This document shows, one piece after another, positions 17,618 through 22,807 of a DNA stretch of 22,807 nucleotides. Below the pieces are notes generated by a model that was given only the letters and a program-made list of their open reading frames with translations, ran no database searches and was not told where the DNA came from. Source of the DNA: Wolbachia endosymbiont of Mansonella ozzardi. Lineage in GTDB: Bacteria > Pseudomonadota > Alphaproteobacteria > Rickettsiales > Anaplasmataceae. Within the stretch, counting starts at the first letter, position 1, and each line of letters opens with the position of its first letter. The position numbers and the translations under genes are program-made. Location: NCBI RefSeq assembly GCF_020278625.1, contig NZ_JADAKK010000011.1:1-22807 (forward strand), written 5' to 3'.

Positions 17618-18490
17618 CTATTTCCATCCCTTGTTCAAAATATCTAAGAAATTATTATTTGGCGAAAGTATAAATTTAGTGTTATTTCCAGCGAATGATT
17701 TACTGTAAGCACTCATAGAGCGGTAAAAATTAAAAAACTCTTCATCAACCTTAAACGCCTCATTATAAATTCTGGTTGCTTCAGCATAACCACGACCCCT
17801 TATTTCGTGGGCTTCTTTTATTGCACTAGCAATAATTTCTCTTTTTTGTTTATCAGCTTTTGATTTAACTTCCTGCCCAGCTTGCTCACCTTCTGCTCTG
17901 ATTTCTTTTGCTTCTTTTGCTCTTTCAGTTTGCATACGAAGGAATATTGCAGAACTATTTTCTTCTGGTAAGTCTGCTCTCTTAATTCTTACATCTATTA
18001 TTTCTATACCAAATTTTCTAGCTTCTGAATAAACTCCGCGCTGGATTAATTGCATAACTTCTGATCTCTTTTCATTTAACAAACTAATTAATGAAAATTT
18101 TACTATGTTTTCCCTTATGTGAGCTTCTATGATTGGATATAGTCTTCTGACTAATCCTGATTCGCTTCTCACAGCTTGGTAAAAAGTGATAGGATCCACT
18201 ATTTTGTATTTTGCGTAGGCGTCTACTATGATGCGTTTTTGGTCCGCAGTTATTACTTCTCTTGGAGTTTTATCAGGGCTTAAATCTAAAACTCTCTTAT
18301 CAAGAAATTCTACGTTATTTATAAATGGTAGCTTAAAATATAAACCACTTTCCTTAATATCTCTTACCACTTTACCCAATTGTATAACTATTGCTTGCTT
18401 CGTTTCTTGCACCACAAACATTGAATTGGGTAAAGCGATCAACAGAATGGCGAATACAGAAATAAAAGCAATTTTAATGTTACTATGCAT
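17618..18490 (-). CDS. hflC: FtsH protease modulator HflC (SPFH/prohibitin family)
   Basis: HflC forms with HflK a large inner-membrane assembly on the periplasmic side that surrounds and restrains the FtsH protease. One N-terminal membrane anchor (about 5-24, IKIAFISVFAILLIALP) is followed by the SPFH domain (about 25-190, with VVQETKQAIVIQLGK, LYFKLPFI and TADQKRIIVDAYAKYKI). Next comes an alanine/glutamate/lysine-rich helix (about 190-250, RAKEAKEIRAEGEQAG) and a short tail with FYRSMSAYSKSF, a family hallmark. At 290 residues it is normal. It begins two bases after the hflK stop and ends three before degP. Confidence 0.96.
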   Translation of the reverse strand: MHSNIKIAFISVFAILLIALPNSMFVVQETKQAIVIQLGKVVRDIKESGLYFKLPFINNVEFLDKRVLDLSPDKTPREVITADQKRIIVDAYAKYKIVDPITFYQAVRSESGLVRRLYPIIEAHIRENIVKFSLISLLNEKRSEVMQLIQRGVYSEARKFGIEIIDVRIKRADLPEENSSAIFLRMQTERAKEAKEIRAEGEQAGQEVKSKADKQKREIIASAIKEAHEIRGRGYAEATRIYNEAFKVDEEFFNFYRSMSAYSKSFAGNNTKFILSPNNNFLDILNKGWK

Positions 18491-18492
18491 AA

Positions 18493-19527
18493 CTATTTTC
18501 CCAAATTTGTAAGAGGTGAATAAAAAAACATACTTTTCAGATCGTCAGTTACAACAAATTTATCTACTTTACTGAAAATATTTTCCATAGTTTCGAGATA
18601 AATACGGTTTTTGACAAGAGAAGGATTTTGCTTATATTCTTCATAAAGGGACAAAAAGCGATTTGCATTACCTTTTGCTTCATTTATTATTTCGCTCTCA
18701 TATGCTTCTGCATCTAGTTTTATTTTTATTGCTTCACCTTTTGCTCGAGGTATAATATCATTACTGTAAGCATAAGCTTCGTTTATAGTACGCTCTTTAT
18801 CTGCACGAGCACTTTGCACATCTCTAAATGAGCTAATTACTTTTTCTGGTGGGTCAATTTTTTTCATCTGGACAGATAAAATTTCTATGCCCATTTGGTA
18901 TCCATCAAGGATCTGTTGCAGTAAAGTTCTAGTATCTGTAGGGATTTCTTGTCTGCCTTGACCAAGTGCAAAAGAGATCGTATTTTTACCTATTATCTCT
19001 CTCATAGCACTCTCTGCAGCATTTTTAACACTAAAACCAGGTGTGTAATCCCGAACTTTGAACAAGTAATCCTTAGCATCTCTGACGCGCCACTGGACCT
19101 CAAAGTTAACGTTAACTATGTTCTCATCTCCAGTGAGCATTACACCTTCACCGCGGTCTATGTCTCGCCCATAGGAACTGCTTACCCCAATTTCTTCACG
19201 ATTTACTTCCTTGACATTCACTTTAAAGACCTTGCCAATAGGGTAAGGAAAGTGATAGCGTAAGCCAGGTGTTTCTGTGTTAGAATATTTGCCAAAAGTA
19301 AGTTCTATTCCTTCCTCACTTGGATGGACAATATAGAAGCCAGTACAAGCATAGAAGAACAAAATAACAAAAATAATTAAATAAGGTTTTTTGCCGCTGT
19401 TTCTTGTTAGGACATTAAAAAAGTACTTTATTTCGGATATAATTTTACTTAAAACATCTTCATTATTAGGAGTTTTATTCCTTACTGGTTTCTTTCCAAG
19501 ATTCCAAGGATTATTCTCATCAAACAT
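18493..19527 (-). CDS. hflK: FtsH protease modulator HflK (SPFH/prohibitin family)
   Basis: HflK is the partner of HflC in the membrane complex that controls FtsH-mediated quality control. The cytoplasmic N-terminus begins MFDENNPWNLGKKP (short, with the usual NPW motif). A single membrane anchor lies at about 48-67 (PYLIIFVILFFYACTGFYIV). The SPFH domain follows (VHPSEEGIELTFGKYSNTETPGLRYHFPYP), then a helical region with RAKGEAIKIKLDAEAYE. At 344 residues it is shorter than E. coli HflK (~419), mainly because the glycine-rich N-terminus is reduced, as in other Rickettsiales. It is the first gene of the operon. The promoter must lie in or near the pseudogene-containing spacer upstream. Confidence 0.96.
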   Translation of the reverse strand: MFDENNPWNLGKKPVRNKTPNNEDVLSKIISEIKYFFNVLTRNSGKKPYLIIFVILFFYACTGFYIVHPSEEGIELTFGKYSNTETPGLRYHFPYPIGKVFKVNVKEVNREEIGVSSSYGRDIDRGEGVMLTGDENIVNVNFEVQWRVRDAKDYLFKVRDYTPGFSVKNAAESAMREIIGKNTISFALGQGRQEIPTDTRTLLQQILDGYQMGIEILSVQMKKIDPPEKVISSFRDVQSARADKERTINEAYAYSNDIIPRAKGEAIKIKLDAEAYESEIINEAKGNANRFLSLYEEYKQNPSLVKNRIYLETMENIFSKVDKFVVTDDLKSMFFYSPLTNLGK

Positions 19528-19601
19528 AGTAATTAATTCTATAACTAATACGCTAATGTTACTTCTTTAGTAGGAAAATGCAAGACTATTTTATTTACGA
19601 A

Positions 19602-19858
19602 TTAATTATCAGATTGGAGGACATGATCATACACTTCCTTTTCTCTATGTAATATAGTTGACTCTATGGAATTTTCTAGTCTTCTTTTGAATTCCTTGTT
19701 GTCGTTTTGAGGTGAACTATGCCTTCGTGAGAACCACTATAATCTTTTTAACAATAGAATCGCTAAAATTACAGCAGTCAGTAAAAAAAACAATCTTTTT
19801 CTATACCTCCTACAGTTCCAGCACCTTCCTCAGTCTCTTCATCCTTGTTATACCAGCA
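19602..19858 (-). pseudogene. Remnant of a small single-pass membrane protein gene
   Basis: On the minus strand the spacer between hflK and the walE1-like gene still reads as protein in pieces. An acidic, glycine-rich part (NKDEETEEGAGTVGGIEK) is followed, after restoring one A to the A5 run at 19796-19800, by a clear membrane segment (LFFLLTAVILAILLLKRL). An in-frame TAG (19737-19739) comes next. A charged 44-codon tail (WFSRRHSSPQND ... EVYDHVLQSDN) then ends at a TAA (19602-19604). The layout (acidic stretch, membrane helix, basic stop-transfer residues, hydrophilic tail) is coherent over about 85 codons, unlikely by chance. The 5' end with a start codon is not found: a TGA precedes residue one. 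No family recognised. Confidence 0.5.
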
Positions 19859-19966
19859 TCAAGCAAAATCATTCAAAGGTAAATGAACATTAGCAGTTAA
19901 GTTAACACTAATTTAAGAATTGGGGATGTACAATATAAATATATTTAATTAATAGTGGGGTTTAAA

Positions 19967-21109
19967 ATGTCAAATCACGAAACAGATTTAAATCTTAGAC
20001 AAAGTTCCACTTTTATGGAAACTTTGCAGGATAAACTGAAAGATATAAAGAATTTCTCTAACTGGTCTGCAAAAGAACAAATGGTTGCGGTAACTGCAGT
20101 AGGCATGATATTTGGTACATTGCTTCCAGTTGTGACGGTTGCTTTACCAGTTGCTGCAGCAGGTGCAGCAGTTGCTCTTACTCTATTTCTTGCTGTGAAA
20201 GCAGTTGAATACGCATTCAAAGGGCTTAGATGGTCAGCAGAGAAGACATGGGAAGGGGCGAAGTGTGTTGGAAGCAAAATTAAAGATGATTATGAACATT
20301 CATTAGATTCACTGAAGAGAGGTGCTAAAAATGCAGCAGATCGTTTTGGTGGTTCCTTAAAAGAATTTGCTCATAGTGGTGAACACCCAATGGAATCTGA
20401 ATTTGTACAAAAATTACTTGAACAAAAAGGGATGAAAAGGGTGGTTAACATGCTAACTGAGATTGTTAAAGAAAGTGGTACTGCTGTAAAGGTAGAAAAG
20501 CTTGCAGATGAAGAACAAAGGGAGTTGAAAAAAATACTTACAAAGAGCACTCTTGATGCAAAAGAGTTTCAATTTATTATTAACATTTTCTCTGAGCATA
20601 ATGATGAAATTAAGAGGGTTATTAGAGAATACAAATTTGATCAATCTGTGAAGCGTAACAATGCAAAAGATAAAGAAGAAAGAAAAGCTAGTAAATTTTC
20701 ATTATTCTCTTCACTGAGAAGAAAAAGTCCTAAACAGTCTGACAACCTGTCAAGTCATGTAACTAACAGTACTGATGTGCTTGAGAAGGTTGTTTCACCA
20801 AAGGTGCCTGGAAGTCCTTTTCTGAACTCTTTAGAGAGTCATGATAGTGGAAGAGATTCACTTAATTCTTCTGGTTCTTCTACCCCAACAAAAAGTCCTT
20901 CCGTTAACTTGAATCCCTTTGGCAGTATTGATAGTAGCAGTTTACCTGCTCCTCTTATACCAGAAAAACTAAGTCTTTCTATGAAAGATGTCGAAGGCGG
21001 TAATCCTCAAGCAAAATTGAGAAAAACGGATTCTCCATACAAATCGGAACAACCTTCTACACAAATGAGTGTAGTTGACCCACAATCTACGCTGGTGAAA
21101 AGTGTATAG
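19967..21109 (+). CDS. walE1: WalE1-like candidate type IV secreted effector (synuclein-like region)
   Basis: I recognise this as most likely the Wolbachia actin-localising effector WalE1 (wMel WD0830), reported as a type IV secretion substrate that associates with host actin. Recognition rests on memory of the protein and of its position beside hflK, not on a search. The 380-residue protein has a hydrophilic start, a hydrophobic alanine/valine-rich stretch (about 38-80), then a segment resembling alpha-synuclein repeats (FKGLRWSAEKTWEGAKCVGSK, about 84-104, and SLKRGAKNAADRFG, about 115-128). A charged helical middle (about 145-240) leads into a long serine/proline/lysine-rich disordered tail. 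I chose the ATG at 19967 because GTGGGG lies six bases ahead; an upstream in-frame GTG (19955) would leave no ribosome site. A strong terminator follows. Confidence 0.75.
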   Translation: MSNHETDLNLRQSSTFMETLQDKLKDIKNFSNWSAKEQMVAVTAVGMIFGTLLPVVTVALPVAAAGAAVALTLFLAVKAVEYAFKGLRWSAEKTWEGAKCVGSKIKDDYEHSLDSLKRGAKNAADRFGGSLKEFAHSGEHPMESEFVQKLLEQKGMKRVVNMLTEIVKESGTAVKVEKLADEEQRELKKILTKSTLDAKEFQFIINIFSEHNDEIKRVIREYKFDQSVKRNNAKDKEERKASKFSLFSSLRRKSPKQSDNLSSHVTNSTDVLEKVVSPKVPGSPFLNSLESHDSGRDSLNSSGSSTPTKSPSVNLNPFGSIDSSSLPAPLIPEKLSLSMKDVEGGNPQAKLRKTDSPYKSEQPSTQMSVVDPQSTLVKSV

Positions 21110-21132
21110 TAAACAAAACTACCACTCCTCAC

Positions 21133-21170
21133 AAGGACGTTACTCATTGAGTAACGTCCTTTCTATTTTC
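21133..21170 (+). terminator. Strong Rho-independent terminator after the walE1-like gene
   Basis: AAGGACGTTACTCA (21133-21146) and TGAGTAACGTCCTT (21148-21161) form a perfect 14-bp inverted repeat, in practice a stem with a small loop, followed by TTTCTATTTT. It starts 24 bp past the stop and is the clearest terminator in the window, making the upstream gene a probable single-gene transcript. Confidence 0.9.
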
Positions 21171-21172
21171 TC

Positions 21173-21201
21173 TTGATGAATAAATCTAAGTAAAGTATAG
21201 T
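21173..21201 (+). promoter_or_regulatory. Promoter for cutA-tRNA-Gln
   Basis: TTGATG (21173-21178) and TATAGT (21196-21201) are separated by exactly 17 bp, 25 bp before the cutA ATG and just after the terminator. A match of this quality in this position supports an independent cutA transcription unit. Confidence 0.55.
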
Positions 21202-21225
21202 AACAATGCGTTTATGTAGATTCTA

Positions 21226-21561
21226 ATGAGTGGTTTGGTTTTGATTTATACAACTTTTGCAAGTTTCAAGGAGGCTAAAACTGTTTCTGAAGAATTGTTA
21301 AACGAGAAATCAATTGCATGCGTAAACATATTTCCCGAGGTGAATTCTCTTTATTTATGGGAAGGTAAAATTAATAGTAGCTGTGAAATAGTAGCAATTA
21401 TGAAAAGCAGAAACGATCAGGCTGATAAAGTTATAGAAAAAATCGAAGCAATGCATTCTTATGATCAACCTGCTGTTGTAATAATACCTATAGAAAAGAC
21501 AAATAAGTCTTTTACTAATTGGATTAATAATGTTATTGATGTAAGCAGTATTGGGGTGTAG
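21226..21561 (+). CDS. cutA: Divalent-cation tolerance protein CutA
   Basis: CutA is a small trimeric, ferredoxin-like-fold protein named for copper tolerance in E. coli. Its exact cellular role remains unsettled. The 111 residues show the family pattern: VLIYTTFASFKEAKTVSEELLNEKSIACVNIFP at the start, a central LYLWEGKINSSCEIVAIMKS and the C-terminal HSYDQPAVVIIPIE near 83-96, ending in NWINNV. Length is typical. Its last ten bases overlap the 5' end of tRNA-Gln: the stop TAG (21559-21561) covers the junction of the acceptor and D arms. cutA mRNA and tRNA therefore cannot both be intact products of one transcript. Confidence 0.95.
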   Translation: MSGLVLIYTTFASFKEAKTVSEELLNEKSIACVNIFPEVNSLYLWEGKINSSCEIVAIMKSRNDQADKVIEKIEAMHSYDQPAVVIIPIEKTNKSFTNWINNVIDVSSIGV

Positions 21562-21626
21562 CCAAGCGGTAAGGCAGCGGTTTTTGATACCGCCATGCGA
21601 AGGTTCGAATCCTTCCACCCCAGCCA
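21552..21626 (+). tRNA. tRNA-Gln(TTG)
   Basis: A complete cloverleaf with encoded CCA: acceptor TGGGGTG (21552-21558) pairs with CACCCCA, D arm GCC/GGC, anticodon stem GCGGT/ACCGC with loop TTTTGAT giving anticodon TTG, T arm GAAGG/CCTTC with loop TTCGAAT, discriminator G and 3' CCA (21624-21626). The anticodon reads glutamine codons CAA and, by wobble, CAG. It starts inside the end of cutA, and 18 bp after the CCA another gene begins. Confidence 0.97.
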
Positions 21627-21644
21627 TGTTGAAGAGGATGTGGA

Positions 21645-22220
21645 ATGATGTCACTTTTCTATGGATTAAGGTTATTAAGTTATATACTGGGCAACTTAAA
21701 GGACATAGTTGTCAAGCTATTCCTTATTATAATATATCTTTATGCATCCAGCGTTACGTTCATGTTTCTCAGCAATGGCTTTTGGTATGCTGTAGAATTT
21801 GGCTCTTTTAAAAATGCATTTAACCATTTGTTTGAATGTTGCAAGTGGTATTACGATAACAAAGATGACCTCAATTATGGAGTTTATTTTAGGATATTGG
21901 TAGCGTTTCTTGCTCCGCATTTTCTCTATAGATTACTTCTTAGTGCTGGCTGGAAATCTTTTTTAAAGGAAAGGATAACACAGATACTCAGGTTCATGAT
22001 CAAAGGCAAAAGGAGCAGTAAAGCAAATGGTAGTGGTTATAACTATAGCAGCAAAAATAGCTACAGCAGTAGCAATCATTATGGTTACAATGATGAGCGC
22101 CATGCTCAAGAAAGGCGAAAAGTAGCTGTGATAAGGCAGCTGTTAGTCAAGGATATAGAGGAAACCATAGATAAAAGACTAAATGATATCTTTTTCGGTG
22201 AGAGAAGCAAGTCTCACTAA
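21645..22220 (+). CDS. Hypothetical membrane protein with Ser/Tyr/Asn-rich tail
   Basis: This 191-residue protein is not a family I recognise. Two to three hydrophobic segments (about 9-30, 31-50 and 84-101) precede a basic stretch (about 107-128, KSFLKERITQILRFMIKGKRSS). A low-complexity run rich in Ser, Tyr, Asn and Gly (about 129-150) and a charged helical end follow. The start is one of two adjacent ATGs (21645 or 21648). A GAGG (21634-21637) is well placed for the first. With 18 bp between the tRNA 3' end and the ATG, it is probably cotranscribed with cutA and tRNA-Gln and released by tRNA processing. It is convergent with the small gene at 22241. Confidence 0.75.
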   Translation: MMSLFYGLRLLSYILGNLKDIVVKLFLIIIYLYASSVTFMFLSNGFWYAVEFGSFKNAFNHLFECCKWYYDNKDDLNYGVYFRILVAFLAPHFLYRLLLSAGWKSFLKERITQILRFMIKGKRSSKANGSGYNYSSKNSYSSSNHYGYNDERHAQERRKVAVIRQLLVKDIEETIDKRLNDIFFGERSKSH

Positions 22221-22256
22221 AAAAGCTTTATCTAGTTTTTTTAGTATGGCTTTTTA
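22218..22256. terminator. Possible bidirectional terminator between convergent genes
   Basis: 'ctaaaaaa' (22218-22225) can pair with 'tttttttag' (22238-22245) on both strands, and an outer 'aaaagc...gcttttt' pairing is also possible. The stem is A/T only, so it is weak, but the position between two convergent stops fits. Confidence 0.3.
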
Positions 22257-22525
22257 GAATTGGCTGTATTTTGTTTTTTACATATACCCGGGTTATAATT
22301 AGCCATTATACATGTGCACACAAAATCTTGACTAAAATCTGATAACCAGGAAATTGCTTTCTGTTTTTCTACCAAGCTTTGTGTTTTTTTACAGTTGCTT
22401 ATTGCATTAAATACTGCCTGCCCTATTACTGATTTCCACAGTATATGACACCATTGTATGTCATCTAGCATACTATCTGCTTCGTAGTGGTGAAAAAATT
22501 CTTTGAAATTGAAGTTGTTTGACAT
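22241..22525 (-). CDS. Small hypothetical protein, resembles rickettsial phage-associated family
   Basis: This 94-residue protein starts at the ATG at 22525 (MSNNFNFKEFF), because AAGGA lies eight bases ahead. An in-frame ATG three codons upstream directly abuts that site and is unlikely to be used. The order W-K-x-V-I-x-Q-A (about 30-37), K-Q-K-A-I-x-W-L (about 54-61), D-F-x-x-x-C-x-x-A (about 65-73) and N-P shortly after reminds me of small proteins found in rickettsial prophage and degraded phage regions. That resemblance is from memory and unproven. The C-terminal ~15 residues are polar and perhaps eroded. No phage structural gene is nearby, so if related it is an isolated remnant or a domesticated gene. 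Confidence 0.6.
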   Translation of the reverse strand: MSNNFNFKEFFHHYEADSMLDDIQWCHILWKSVIGQAVFNAISNCKKTQSLVEKQKAISWLSDFSQDFVCTCIMANYNPGICKKQNTANSKKPY

Positions 22526-22619
22526 GATGTACATCCTTAATTTAGGTTAAAAATTTGGACTTGAAGTAGGGGGTTGAAATTTTGTGCGAACGTTGTCTAC
22601 TGAAATAGGCGCCACCCTC

Positions 22620-22807
22620 TTTCGTCATTCCAATACCCTGTACTTCTATGATGTCATCCAAGTAGCCTTTTTTGTCATCCCAGTGCGTGACGCTGGAATC
22701 TAGATGAAAAAAGCTAGTGTCAGCTACTGGGATGACAAAGAAGATGTCGTCGCAATACCTCCTTTTCCTGTCATCTAAGTGACTTTTTTCGTCATTCCAG
22801 CAGTTGA
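22620..22807. repeat. Cluster of palindromic elements at the window edge
   Basis: At least three family pieces lie in tandem: 'cgtcattcca ... atgtcatccaagtagcc' (22623-22667), 'gtcatcccagtgcgtgacgctggaatctagatg' split over 22674-22705, and 'gctagtgtcagctactgggatgac' (22712-22736). Further 'gtcatctaagtgac' and 'gtcattccagcag' pieces run to the edge. No gene is seen in 22526-22807. Confidence 0.65.

Noticed and set aside
21355..21654. 99-codon minus-strand frame opposite cutA and tRNA-Gln
   Set aside because: It contains 'GVEGFEPSHGGIKNRCLTAWLHP'-like antisense-tRNA translation, a well-known annotation artefact, and lies opposite cutA.
21551..21811. 86-codon plus-strand frame beginning in tRNA-Gln
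   Set aside because: It translates the tRNA itself and then an alternative frame of the 21645 membrane protein.

Overview
The window reads as chromosome of a Wolbachia endosymbiont (Rickettsiales). The reasons are the AT-rich sequence, the alphaproteobacterial housekeeping proteins, several proteins of a kind I know only from Wolbachia (including one that looks like the effector WalE1), and many copies of the short 'tggatcccag...ctggaatgac' palindromic repeat typical of these genomes. The genus assignment is recognition from memory, not a database result.

Layout. 1-210: a partial copy of a dispersed repeat. 211-8183: uvrB (excision repair), petC and petB (cytochrome bc1), ubiB and znuC on the minus strand, znuA on the plus strand with its start overlapping that of znuC, then ndk on the minus strand. 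8299-11517: an unknown membrane protein, a 440-bp repeat-rich gap, ferrochelatase hemH, and a second unknown membrane protein. 11518-16123: gshA (minus) and hslVU (plus) plus a small, apparently frameshifted gene. This block is flanked by two inverted copies of a ~260-310-bp repeat. 16124-19527: hflK-hflC-degP, a tightly packed minus-strand membrane quality-control operon. 19602-19858: remains of a small membrane-protein gene. 19967-21109: walE1-like effector candidate, closed by a strong terminator. 21226-22220: cutA, tRNA-Gln(TTG) and a small membrane protein, all plus strand and closely packed. 22241-22525: a small minus-strand gene resembling a rickettsial phage-associated family. 22620-22807: more palindromic repeats.

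How the genes fit together. petB/petC and ubiB serve respiration (bc1 complex and its quinone), and hemH makes the heme both pet proteins need. hslVU, hflKC and degP form a proteostasis set covering cytoplasm, inner membrane and periplasm. znuA/znuC and cutA concern divalent metals, and gshA starts glutathione synthesis.

Most interesting points: (1) palindromic repeats inserted in frame into two working-looking genes, petC and hemH; (2) a modular ~300-bp dispersed repeat whose two full copies share a TTGACA promoter-like head; (3) two decayed small genes, each explained by a one-base loss in an A-run; (4) gene overlaps, including cutA running into tRNA-Gln and the head-to-head znuA/znuC start overlap.
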